Below, in pieces: positions 1 through 10,421 of a stretch of 64,000 bases of DNA; position 1 is the stretch's first letter; each line of letters begins with the position of its first letter. The translations under genes were made by a program, and so were the position numbers. Origin of the DNA: Tenebrio molitor (lineage: Eukaryota; Arthropoda; Insecta; Coleoptera; Tenebrionidae); assembly GCF_963966145.1 (NCBI RefSeq), contig NC_091046.1, positions 41,788,001 to 41,852,000 of the forward strand. The letters run 5' to 3'. The notes beneath the pieces were generated by a model that was given only the letters and a program-made list of their open reading frames with translations, had not been told where the DNA came from and made no database searches.

Positions 1-1108
1 ATTAAATTTGTTTTGAGAGAGAGAGTGACAATGGAAATCATCCGAAGAACAACAGGAATAAATCTGTCGGACAAGTGTGTTGTTGTGATTTGCATAAATT
101 CGATGTGTCCACTTTTCATTTAGCGTAGACGTGTAGTGGTGATGTGTATACAATAAGTCAATTAAGCGGGGGGTGAGCTGTTTGGGGGTGGTTGTTTTTC
201 TGTACGTGGATGAAATCGGAGCAGATATCAGACATAAACTTCAGTTAAGTATAAACAGCGATAATTGGAATAGTACGTGATTAAACAAAACCGAACAATG
301 CCTCGCAAACTTTACCATTTACTCGTCCAAGATAAGCTATACAACTTTCTGCTTCATATAAATCAAACATTCCATTAATCATACTTTAAATTATCTTGTA
401 AAACAAACGATTTAATTAAAAACGGATTTCTGCATTAACTCGACTCGATAAATCAAATCCCGGACGAGGTTCCCTCAGGAGGTATCGACGATATGCAAAC
501 GATCGGGCTCGACGACGGTGGCGCCTCTTCGCCATCACATTTTAACATCGACTACCCCGTTATTAATAACACGATATCGGGAGCTAATCGGCTGGAGCGA
601 ATATGATCCTTATCTCTGCAGAACTGGCTCACGACATAATCTTAAAACGTTTTAAATCTTCGTTAGGGCGTTCCCGTAAAAGCCGAAACATTCTCTTTCG
701 ATGTTGTTGCAGACCTGACCTCCACTGCAAATGTACCGAGTGTTCCAGCGAATTGTGCGAGATAGGCGTTAGAATTTTCGGTTATTTTCCTATAAAAGTT
801 CTCTGAACGCATTTGGTGAACGTTTACTCGTGTAATAGCTCTTTAATTATGAACCTCTAAAAGTGAAGTAAGGCTTAAATTTATGGACGACCATAAATCC
901 AATCGTAAAAAACCTCACTTTTAAGATAATATAATTAGCAGATATTCAAATGAAAAATCCTAAAAGAACGAGTGATACTGAAACTTTTTCTGTTTATTTC
1001 ACAAAATTAGAAATAATAAGATTCGCATAGAAATCATTCGTCAAAAATTGTAATAGTATACAGAGTGTACAAAATCTCATTTGGAGTAATAGAGAATGAT
1101 CTACATAT
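1..1108. other. AT-rich non-coding sequence
   Basis: I see no exon, RNA gene or repeat boundary here. The GC content rises around 460-600 but no frame there reads like protein. By position it would be intron of the minus-strand gene downstream of its two first coding exons. Confidence 0.4.
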
Positions 1109-1337
1109 TTTTATCTTACAGGTGGAGTTTTTGAGCTACCTTAGACCATTGTTTTCGGTGACAGAAGTCAAATTTTAATCACAAGTGAGATAAAGTACTC
1201 ACTAGTGAGTAAATTCGACAGCTGCCATTTAACATGACATAAAGCACTCAAAGTGACTAAATTTGACAGCTGTTATTTTACTTGCATGAAATTTCATTTC
1301 TTGGATTTTTTGCAATAGTTGCACCTGTAAGATAAAA
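1109..1337. repeat. Short element bounded by 16-bp inverted repeats
   Basis: The sequence TTTTATCTTACAGGTG at 1109-1124 recurs as its exact reverse complement at 1322-1337, enclosing about 229 bp. The interior has no coding potential. It abuts another inverted-repeat element starting at 1348, so this is a cluster of small non-autonomous DNA elements. No target-site duplication was recognised, so the true ends are uncertain. Confidence 0.5.
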
Positions 1338-1347
1338 CGTCGTATAT

Positions 1348-1614
1348 AGTGGAACCAGAAATATAGTGTTTTTATGAGGGATGGAGTACATTAACTTGAG
1401 AGGGTCAGTTATGGCAGGGCAATAATCTTCTGGCACTCGTCGCGCGACTGGGCTCTACCTACCTTTGTCTTCGATGGTCCATTTTCAGACGGCTCAAAAA
1501 CATCTGTCATAGAAGATTTATAACTCTCTTCAAGTTGGTAATAAAAGTGACCCCAAAATTGTAAAAGAAATTATCGACCAGAGTCCATAAAAACACTATA
1601 TTTCTGGTTCCACT
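1348..1614. mobile_element. MITE with 29-bp terminal inverted repeats
   Basis: The left end starts AGTGGAACCAGAAATATAGT and its reverse complement closes the element at 1586-1614. The match runs about 29 bp, and the total length is about 267 bp with no open frame. This is the form of a non-autonomous DNA transposon (MITE). I could not fix a target-site duplication, so the superfamily is unassigned. Confidence 0.75.
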
Positions 1615-1928
1615 TTATCACTAGTGATCGAAATGCCATTATGAAACTCGTGAGAAGTGTCCCACTCGTGCGCAAGCGCACTCGTCGGTCAAAATTCTCA
1701 CTCTTGTATAATGATGCATTTCTATTACTTACAATATTATAATATACTATTATATTACAAATCTATTACCAAGAAAGTAATAAAAGAATTAGAACAAAAA
1801 TGTTTTCTTGACAATATTTTAGTTTTCTCCTGTGTGAATGTCAAAACGAAACGTAAAGCTAATTTTAAAGATTTTAAGGGATTTGGAGCCTTTAAGAGGC
1901 TCGTCGAACAAAAAAAAAACGTTGTATT

Positions 1929-2030
1929 CAACTCGTTCGCGTGTAAACTGGGCTTTTTTTGGCATGAAACTCGCGTTCTAAACTAGCCCACTCATGCCAA
2001 AAAAAGCCCATTTACACACGAACTCGTTAA
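1929..2030. repeat. Long near-perfect hairpin
   Basis: The arm at 1941-1967 (GTGTAAACTGGGC, a T7 run, GGCATGA) pairs with 1992-2017, with one bulged base and a loop of about 24 nt. Such a stem can arise from a collapsed inverted-repeat element. A small-RNA hairpin is possible but nothing specific supports it. Confidence 0.55.
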
Positions 2031-2108
2031 GTAAACTATTATTATTCAATCAATGTTTTTAATAAATAACTGTTTAGGCTACCATACATTTCTGTTAGTA
2101 TTAATAAT

Positions 2109-2284
2109 ATCGGGTGTTCATTTAAATTTCTCCTCAAAGTTGCCGTTGAAGAGTCGATTGTGAACGTACCACGCATTACTGAACACGGATCATCTGTTTA
2201 AATCTAACCAAATTTTTTGCGTTGTTTGTGTTTTTACTCTGCTGCTACCCCAACTTTGAGGAGAAATTTAAATGAATACCCGAT
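2109..2284. mobile_element. MITE family A, copy 1
   Basis: The element begins ATCGGGTGTTCATTTAAATT and ends with the inverted form, ...AAATGAATACCCGAT. It is about 176 bp and mostly self-complementary. Its interior (CAAAGT..GCCGTTGAAGAGTCGATTGTGAACG) is shared with copies at 12861-13067 and 40115-40289. Three dispersed copies with the same termini establish a foldback MITE family. No clear target-site duplication is visible. Confidence 0.85.
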
Positions 2285-2766
2285 ATAATAAACTTAAATA
2301 AAACATATCTCGGTACTCTTGTGTTTTTATTCCCCCTTTCTTGTTTGTTTTCTTATTGTTAATTAATAAGATACAAATTGTAAAGAAAAAAATCTCTACG
2401 TTCCGAAAAGTTTATTCGATTTGGAGTTTTCTAAACGGATTTATCAATTATTAATTTTGTAAAAAAAAAGTGTCGATAGTTCATAATTTTTAAGCAAAAT
2501 AATTTTAGGATTCTACTTAGTCGTGCCATTTTGGGTTCCCCCAGAGTTGTGTATCAAAAATTAAAACTAAGTACAGCCACTTCCACGTTTGACAAGTTGT
2601 TTGTAAATTAATAATTAACAAACAAAAGTGTAGTAAAGAGTCTTAATCTAAATTATGAGTTTACGTTCACATTCTACTTTCTGTAGTTGGTAAAAAATTC
2701 GAAATTAGAAACGTTCAAAATTGGTCAAAACAACATCTTAACGTGCAAACCCGTAAATCTACGCAC

Positions 2767-2914
2767 CATTCCTGAACTGTTGAGGCGGCGGAGGCCTCGG
2801 GGTGGCTGGAGGGTCCTCGAACTGCTGCAGCCACTCGTACAGTTGTTCCAAATCCCGGAGGCTCTGCTGCCTTTCGGCCTCCTCGCGGGCGGCCACCTCC
2901 TCGAGGCTCTCCAT
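2767..2914 (-). CDS. Alternative first coding exon (coiled coil + proline-rich N-terminus), partial gene
   Basis: Reading the minus strand from the ATG at 2914 gives 49 codons plus one base. The peptide starts MESLEEVAAREEAERQQSLR, continues with DLEQLYEWLQQFEDPP and ends in a proline run before QQFRN. The first 33 residues have the E/Q/L spacing of a charged helix or coiled coil, and the tail is proline-rich. The frame then meets a GTGCGT donor at 2766, which splits a glycine codon after its first base. Without splicing it would stop two codons later. The same frame is closed by a stop just upstream of the ATG, and the only intervening AG gives a phase that does not match the 34902-36690 exon. 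It therefore fits a separate first coding exon with its own promoter. The large exon also ends one base into a glycine codon, so both can share the next exon, outside the window. The protein family is not recognised. Confidence 0.75.
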
Positions 2915-4290
2915 CACGGAATCACCACTGGACAATTTTCATCGCGCGATACGATCCCCGACCGCACCGGGGCTATATTCGAACACCTCGTGTCGCGCCA
3001 ACCCCTGACACCTCATAATATTTCACGTCCGGCCGACTCCGGTGGCGAACGTCAACGGCACTCGCTCCGGACGGGACCACAATCGCTTCGGACCTTTCGA
3101 CCTATCAGGAAATTCAGCGTGTTATTGTTGTCCGATGGGGCGGTTTAATCCGCGCTCTCGAATTTAATAAACGCCGTCACCGGGCTGTTTTCCAGGGGGT
3201 GACGGATCCGAGGGGTCGGGCTCGCTCCTCGGTGACGTTCTCGAATTGTTATGATGGGAAACGAAGAGAAACGACACTCGGGGGATTGGGCCAATTCGTT
3301 TTCTTCTCCGGAAAATTTCTCGCCGTCTTTATGCGAGGGTTATCATCAATATTTGCGATAAAGGGAGAATTTCTATTTACACTAAGATTCTAGGGGTAGC
3401 GCACGTAGTCAGTTTGGGCGATACGCTGCTCGGCTATGTTTCATTTAGAATGCTGCTTTGTCTTGCTAATTCGATGCACCTATTAATTTTTACTAAGAGT
3501 CACTTAAACTTTGGAAAACTTCTTCAACACTTTCGATTAACCACTAGATCGATAGAATTTGAACAGGAGGTCCCGGACACGCCAGCGAGACGAGACTAAT
3601 TTATCAAATACCGTTAAACCTATCAGCATCAACAAGATTTACTCTAACAAGTTCAACAACTGCAACACCAACACTTCTTCTTTATTATTACATTTATCAA
3701 ACTCAACAACGATCACTCGACTCCTTCGGGGGACGAGAACGGATGATCACAAGTCGCTTCTTTATTGTCGTCGATCTCTTTACTACGAGTGTGACAACGC
3801 GACCGTCTTGGCGTGCCAGCTGCACACGTATACCACCACCAATTGGACATGATGAACGTGTCTCATTCCGCCTGCTGGGTGATCGGAAGCGGCGTCGTGA
3901 CGACTGACTCTGGACTGGCAGACGCGTCGCGAGTTCGCCGTACCCGGACCGAGGCCTGACCTGCGCCTCGCGACTCTTATTTTAAATACGTGCTCGAACC
4001 TATTGTTTACCCTATTTATTAAAAACGCCACCGTGACAGATCGCATTCGAAAACGACCTTTCCCACTCTCCCGCGACACGCACTCCGCATCCCCCGAAAG
4101 ATAATCCCGCGACGGGAATGCGGGGAGGCATCCGACGCACCGGGTCACGTATGGCCCCTACCAAAACGTCTTTCATTCGTCTCACCACCTACGAATTCCG
4201 AGACGCCCGGGGAAACCGCCGGGAGAGGCGCACCCCGAGGCGGTCCATAGGGTCCCCTCTTACAATTTCTCGACGACGTCGTTTGTTGCC
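2915..4290 (-). promoter_or_regulatory. GC-rich 5' UTR and candidate promoter of the small first exon
   Basis: The stretch upstream (minus strand) of the 2914 ATG is clearly GC- and CpG-richer than its surroundings. It contains short upstream ATGs, one opening a 25-codon frame that ends at a TGA just before the main ATG. A TATA-like TATTTAAAATAAG lies on the minus strand at 3976-3988, with TCAG about 31 nt downstream of it. An AGTCAGTCG initiator-like motif lies near 3903. These point to a promoter region, but the TATA-like part also belongs to a local repeat (see 4300-5090), so the start site is not fixed. Confidence 0.35.
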
Positions 4291-4299
4291 GATATTTTA

Positions 4300-5090
4300 A
4301 AAAACCTTCTCCACCAAAGTGGACATTGTTTTGATTTATCTACCGAATACTATCTAGAACGTGACCTTCGCCAACCCAAACGGGAACATTTGTTTCGTTC
4401 GAATACGCGGCAGAATCTACAGAAGATCACATCTGAACTAAAATATCTTTAGTTCATCTCGTTCGAGGATTGGAAGCGAAAAGCAGAGCACCCCAAGGCG
4501 GTGAACGTGGTCCCACTTTGTTAGCCGTATTTCTTTTTTCTCAAGGACGTCTTCGGTTATCAGTATTTTCGGAAGTTTTCTCTTGTCCAGCGGACGTTCC
4601 ATCTGGTTTTATCTGCTGCATGTCAAATCTTATTATCTAGAATTTGACCTTCACCAACCCAAAACGGAAACTCTTGTTTTGAATACGTGCTCGAATCTAT
4701 TGTTTATCGTATTTACCAAAAACGGAACCGTGACAGAAACGACCTTTTCGACTCCTCTGGCACGTCCGTCGTATCCTTCAGAAGATGATTCTGTTCAGGT
4801 CTCGTCTTAAAATGTGAAAAAACATTCGAAGTACATACTTATACTATAATAACTGTGTTGCCAAAACATCCGTGAGTCGCCTTGTCACCCACAAAGCTTC
4901 CGAAGGATTGACGCTTACCGCAAAGCGATGACCGGAGTCCCATCCTCTTCACCTTATTTTTTCCGTTAGTTATGAGGTCTCACAAGAGCCCTTTCTTGTC
5001 CAGCGGGCGTTCTCTTTAGCTTTATCTTTGTATATAAAATTTTATTATCTAACGTTTGACCTGCATTAACCTTCACCGTCCTAACGCAGT
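4300..5090. repeat. Degenerate direct repeats (~290-420 bp spacing)
   Basis: Related segments recur: TATCTAGAACGTGACCTTCG near 4352, TATCTAGAATTTGACCTTCA near 4640 and TATCTAACGTTTGACC near 5052; TTGTCCAGCGG at about 4584 and 5004. AATACGTGCTCGAA followed by CTATTGTTTA is at about 3985 and 4681, so the array reaches back into the candidate promoter. The copies are strongly diverged. This looks like an old tandem duplication rather than a recent satellite. Confidence 0.6.
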
Positions 5091-8000
5091 CGCCGTTAAC
5101 CCAGAGTTCAGCATTGTGTCAATATTAGCTGCGAGATTTTTTTTTTGTTCTCATTCTCCGCGAAGTCATTTCGTCAAAACATTCGAAAGTATGAAAATGC
5201 AACTTTGGCTGTTTTTCAAGGTAGGTAAATGCGTCGTTCAAACTTGTAAAATTATTTTCGGACATGAATGGTTAAAATTGTAACCGCCCTGTTTCTTCAG
5301 TCTTGATATTTTATTATCAGAAAAAATAGAATTGGTAATACATATTTGTAAGCGATATGAAAGTTTTTATACAAAAATGTACTCCTATTACATAACACTA
5401 ACGCTAACTGATAAATAATTATACTGTTTATCCACAGTCGTGAGTAATGACTCATTACTTTCACGGGTTACGACCAATCGCAAAATCTTCGTATTCTATC
5501 CGTATTCTACTTTACCAACTCGAGTGAAAACAACTTACTTACTTCATTCTTGTGAATAATTACAGGCTCGTTGATTAATATATTATTATTCCGTCCATTT
5601 GAACGCAAAAAATCCTGTGCCTACTACCTACATATTTGGTTACAGTTTACTACTTAGTTCTTATCATTTCCCAAGCAATATTTACAGAATTTAATCTATT
5701 TCAATTCTTGTGCTAATCATGTTTGGCATTCACGGCGTGCACAATAAAAATTAAAATTAATCTAATTTTGCTTTAGTTTTACGTCAAGCATTCGCCATTC
5801 AGTTTTATTTTCCAAAAGAAAGAAAAAGTTGTTTTACTGCACCGTGCATTTATTTTTATGTGACTTTATTAGAGCCCCTTAACTTTATTATTGTTGCCTT
5901 GCGCAAAAGCAAAATTTCTTGTCTAGGCCGGAAGCTCTTTTTCCTTCCATGTAATAATTTTATTGTCCTGCAGGATCAAATGAGAAGTGGGATAGACGCT
6001 GACAGGAAGGTAAAACCTGCATCAAAATTCCCGCTTCGTTCGGTTTTCGCGTTAATAATTCAACGACATAAAGCATAAAGTTTTGAACCAAAACTCATTG
6101 AGCAAGTTGATCAACGTTACCTGACCCACATTTCTGTGGTTTTTGCTGCGTTGATGCTAGATCATCAATAAACTACAACTAGATTACTACAACTTCATTA
6201 CCAGCAATTACTTCCCCTTCCTACAATTATTGCATCAATTTGACAGAATTTCTATATTTTGTTTAAGTTGGCTTCAATTTTCAATTAACGCGACTTCAAG
6301 CACTGGGATTTCTTTGTTGTTGATGTAAATTTAATCATCCATAAACGCACCCGCTTATCATAACAAACACATTATCTCCATGACACTGGAAACTTATCAC
6401 CACGCAAATGCATCATGCTGCAGCGATAGAACCTTCGATCTGTTCGTAATTACTGTGGAAATCTAAATCTGCGGATTTTCAAGACCTTGTCACCATTGAA
6501 GGAAATCATTAACAATCAAAAGTTTCTCTTAACGGAATTCAATTTGCAGAGCTATTCTCCACTGGAAAGGAACCTCGCAGTATCTAATTAAAACTCACTA
6601 CTTTATTAAATTTCTTGTCACAATAATAAATGGAATCTTTCACGACTTTCTAGAAAAAAAGAAAACCCGCCTTCTTCGCTGAAAATACGAACTCCTGTTG
6701 TTGAAAAATACAATCGCCCAACAGTCCTTGCACGGATCTTGCAACAAAACAACCCCACTCGAAATTAACGTCGATTTCCGTTGCGCAAAGTTATTCAGGC
6801 GAAACATAAGAACTCTCATCATCATAAATTGCAAGCCGAGTTCAGTTACGGAACATAGAAAATGGAACAAAAGTGTTATTAACAACTAAATTAAACTACA
6901 ATCATAAATTAGGTCAACGAGGAAACTGATCCCCGACCAAAAACTATGTAGCTTCAATCTGGGGGGATCGCCGCAGAATTGAAACCCTTTTAATGTGACG
7001 GCAACTTTGAAGGAAAATAACCGGCTGTAAGTCACTCCATTGTTGGATTAAATTGATTATTTCAGTCATCAAGGCACTCTTCCCTTGTAATTATTATAAA
7101 TGACGGTGGGAGGCGGCACGTCTCCTTTATTTGTGGCTTCCCATATTTTGTCGGGAACCACAAATTCCACCTAGTCCCCCCCTCCCGAGTGGAGTAATAA
7201 CCGGTTTGTTCCGATCGCTAATGATAAACCCCAAAACACTTTAGAACTTCCAACTTCACTTGAATAATAAAAAACCCAACACCGGTCGGTACACGTTCAT
7301 GAACCCATTTAGTTAAAAGGATAGTTGCGATAAATTTTCCCATAGCTGCAGAATTTTAAGTTGGCCGCCCGGGACGACCGGGAGAATAGCTTAGCAATTC
7401 CTGATGAATTTTTGCGAAACATGTTGCAAGCGTTAACGTCGGAATTCCCATAATTTACACCAGCAGAGTTCGCTTCAGAAGATTCAGAAAAATACCTCCG
7501 CGTCGACGCATTCAGCTCTGATAAGGTACGTCGCATCGCCAGTTTCGAGATCGAAACGCGCCACTTTGCTGCCGAGTTAATATAAAACTTCCCAAACGGC
7601 ACGGCCCATTCGGCATATTCGTCGTCGCACGCAAACGAGCTTTCAAATGGGGAACATCGTCAAAACGGGGGTGCCTTTACGTGCGCCGGTACAAATATAA
7701 CGGTACGAAATGAAGACATTATCCTGAAGCTAATAGGTGGCTGCAAAGCACGAGACTTCGAAACATTATAACCTTAATTGGGGCATTTACACGGGAGAGT
7801 ATTATTCGGGGAGAGCCACGTTTCGTGTCCACGACCCGATCTCAAAAGAAACGCAACCCCCCAATATCCGATATAGATGGAATATAAATAAATCTCTTTT
7901 ATATAGCAACGGAATTTGAAGTGCTTGCGCTCCTAAACTTGAAATTCGATAAGGACGGGAAAATACAAACGTGTCTAGGGGTGTTCGAGTGCTAAATATT

Positions 8001-8500
8001 GAAAGATCCACACAACAACAAATCGTGCGGAGGGCGAGGGAGAAGAGATACAATTCAGCAGACGGTTCCGACAGATCTTGGGGTAATTAAAGGACCAGAT
8101 GTAAATTCTGGCGACGATTAGTTTTCACCTGCTCGTGAAGCTTGCGAGGAGCAAAGTAAAAGTGTAATTGAAAAAAAAAACATTTATTGAATTTATAAAA
8201 TCGTCTACACATGAAGCAATCTCATACTCGTATTTGTGATTTGATTTGTTTTAATCAAAAATAAAACCTTCCCGGAACCTCTGAAAACGTTGTGAAACTA
8301 CCGTCGTGCGTTATCTATTAACACCTCTTCCAAAAATCGCTCGAGTTGAAAGCTCTCTGCAGAAAGCTCTAATTTTATTTTGTTACGTGGACTGATGAGC
8401 CGACATTTCGTTATTTAGGCAGTACTGATCAGTTGTGTCTTAATAGAAGATTATAGTGAATATCGCAAGTTTCATCACATACCAATCATCTCTAAACTGG
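5091..8500. other. Non-coding, presumably intronic
   Basis: No credible coding exon on the minus strand was found. A + strand segment at 5974-6009 is flanked by good splice signals and is listed under findings. A GC-richer part around 7080-8050 contains no frame that reads like protein. No element boundaries were recognised. Confidence 0.35.
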
Positions 8501-8545
8501 AACGAGATGGCACTCACCTGAAACAAAAATACGAAATTATTATTA
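8483..8545 (-). promoter_or_regulatory. Recursive splice (ratchet) site A
   Basis: On the minus strand the sequence reads a T-rich tract ending TTTTTGTTTCAG, directly followed by GTGAGTGCCATC. The junction lies between 8518 and 8517. A 3' splice site fused to a 5' splice site is the signature of a zero-length exon used in recursive splicing of long introns, known from Drosophila Ubx and other long-intron genes. A second donor-like GTATGT lies 35 nt downstream, as expected if the site is first defined as a small exon. It is on the strand of the two coding exons. The flanks match site B at 32760. Confidence 0.65.
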
Positions 8546-8733
8546 CATAAGAAGACATGATTCGATGCAAAGAAATAGAAAAGTAATTATACCAAATTGA
8601 ATACAACAAAATACGTTTCAAATGACCTTTAAACAAGGCATTCTCTTCGGTAATTGTTAATATAGATGCTATTTTCTGACGTCTATTCTATAATACTTTT
8701 GAAATTCTCATTTATCCATATGCGTACATGCTA

Positions 8734-10419
8734 CGAGCCCTAACAACTAAATGTTCGGACAAATATACTAAAGACACAAAAAGTATTGCTGTAGTTAGTA
8801 GAAATTTAATAATGCATTACGAATTGATGTAGAGGATAAAGATAATATTTTTCTGTTACAAAAAGACAATTTTACTTGTGTATTACGTATACATCTCATA
8901 TTTTAAAACAAAATGTTTAAATTTGACAAGTAAATGTTGGCAACTAAATGTTCGGACAAAATGCATATTTGTATTTTTTTTAGTAGGCTCTGGAAAACAG
9001 TTGCTTATTTTGACAGTTAAAGTAACTGGTATCTCTTGCGTACCTAACAATTATAATATTTTTGATTTAATTTAAGTAAAAAATTGAGAATTTTGAACTG
9101 TAATGGGTCGTGGATTTGCAACAAACATTAAAATACGTGAAATTATCATTAAAAAATACTGCCAAGGAAAAACTGTTCGAAATATTGCAAATGATTTGGA
9201 CGTGCCCAAGTCTACAGTAGGAAAAAATTATGCCGAAACTGGAGAACTGAAGGTTAAAGGAAAAAGTCCAGGAAGACCGAGAATTGTTACCCAGCGTTCT
9301 CAAAGAAATTTAATTAAGATTTAAAAAAAAATCGTAGAAATACTTTGCGGGATATCACTGCCCAATGGAATGACGAGTCTGGGACTAATTTATCGCGAGA
9401 GTGTTGCCGAAAATGGATTCATAAGTCTGGACTAAGCTTTTACAAGGTACAAAAGTAAGCAAAATTTTGTGAGCACAAAATCATTTTTATTTAGGCCAAG
9501 GAAAAGCCACTACTGACGGAAAAACAAAAGAAGAACAGACTACTCTGGGCCCAATCAAAAGTAAAATGTACGGATGAAGACTGGAGTAAAGTTGTTTTTA
9601 GTGATGAATCAAAATTCGACGTCTCTGTGGGAGATTATTGAAAAAGAGTCATTCGTTCAAAAGAAGAAGCGTTTCATAAAGACTGCCTAAAAAGAACTGT
9701 GAAGTTTCCGAAAAGTGTGATGATTTGGGGATGCATGTCTGCAAGAGGTTTGGGGAAATATCAATTTATTGAGGGTACGGTAAATGCAGAAAAATACCAA
9801 GAAATTTTACAAAATAGTTTATTACCGACTCTTCAGTTTTTGTATCCTCAAGATGATTTTATTTTCCAACAAGAGGGGGCAGCATATCACACCGCGAAAA
9901 CAACTAAAAAAAGGTTCGGCGAACATAACATAAATGTTCTTTCATGGCCTTCAAATAGTCCGGACCTAAATGTCATCGAAACTCTTTGGCACAAAATGAA
10001 AAGCTATTTAAGAAATTACCCACAGAGAACAATTCAGGATTTAAAAAATCAAATTGAAAAAATATGGGCCAGTTTTACCCCAGAATTTTGTGGGGATCTA
10101 GTAAAAACTATGCCCGCCAGGATTCAGGCAGTCATAAAAGCAAAAGGGGCCGTAACTGAATATTAAGTTTGTAAAACAGTATTTTGTCCGAACATTTAGT
10201 TGCCAAGTTTTTCTGTTTTAATTGTTTCATTTTGATTATTAGTTATTGTAATGTTTATTATATTCAATGATGTTCAGTATCTACTGTGGTATATTATTTT
10301 TCACATTAAACTCTACGGTATACTTAAAAAAAAAGGAAGTTATTTCTTTCAAATTTTTACTTTCTGCCTTCTTCACTAATAAAACAATGCTTGTCCGAAC
10401 ATTTAGTTGTTAGGGCTCG
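8734..10419 (+). mobile_element. Minos-like Tc1/mariner transposon, inactivated
   Basis: Perfect 29-bp terminal inverted repeats (CGAGCCCTAACAACTAAATG..., 8734-8762 and 10391-10419) are flanked by a TA target-site duplication at 8732-8733 and 10420-10421. A second, inner pair containing TTGGCAACTAAATGTTCGGA lies at 8937-8962 and inverted at 10181-10206. This makes an IR/DR arrangement with two transposase-binding repeats per end. The CGAGCCC start resembles the ends of Minos. The element is 1686 bp and carries a broken transposase on the + strand, antisense to the host gene. The intact ends and TA suggest moderate age, and it may still be mobilised in trans. Confidence 0.93.
9103..10166 (+). 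pseudogene. Tc1/Minos-like transposase pseudogene with 48-bp intron
   Basis: The N-terminal part (ATG at 9103) reads as a paired-like helix-turn-helix domain (GKTVRNIANDLDVPKSTVG) followed by a GRPR motif. One base is missing around 9322-9330, next to an A run, which creates a premature stop. The frame then continues to FYK at 9446. An intron with GT...AG ends lies at 9447-9494, phase 0, after which AKEKPLLT resumes, as in Minos transposase. Catalytic positions: the first Asp is at 9603-9605 in FSDESKFDV; a TGA replaces an expected sense codon at 9639-9641; the second Asp is Glu in QQEGA (9873-9875); the third, Glu, is at 9978-9980 in LNVIETLW, 34 residues further, giving DD34E spacing. The stop at 10164 is in place. 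It is therefore dead by frameshift, nonsense and an active-site change. Confidence 0.93.
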
Positions 10420-10421
10420 TA

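Noticed and set aside
1109..1337. TTTTATCTTACAG|GTG on both strands looks like fused acceptor and donor
   Set aside because: The two copies are the inverted ends of one small element, and the downstream bases (GTGGAG, GTGCAA) are poor donors, so I do not call them recursive splice sites.
2687..3148. 153-codon + strand open frame
   Set aside because: It is antisense to the small minus-strand exon and its GC-rich upstream part. The minus strand gives the better protein and a donor.
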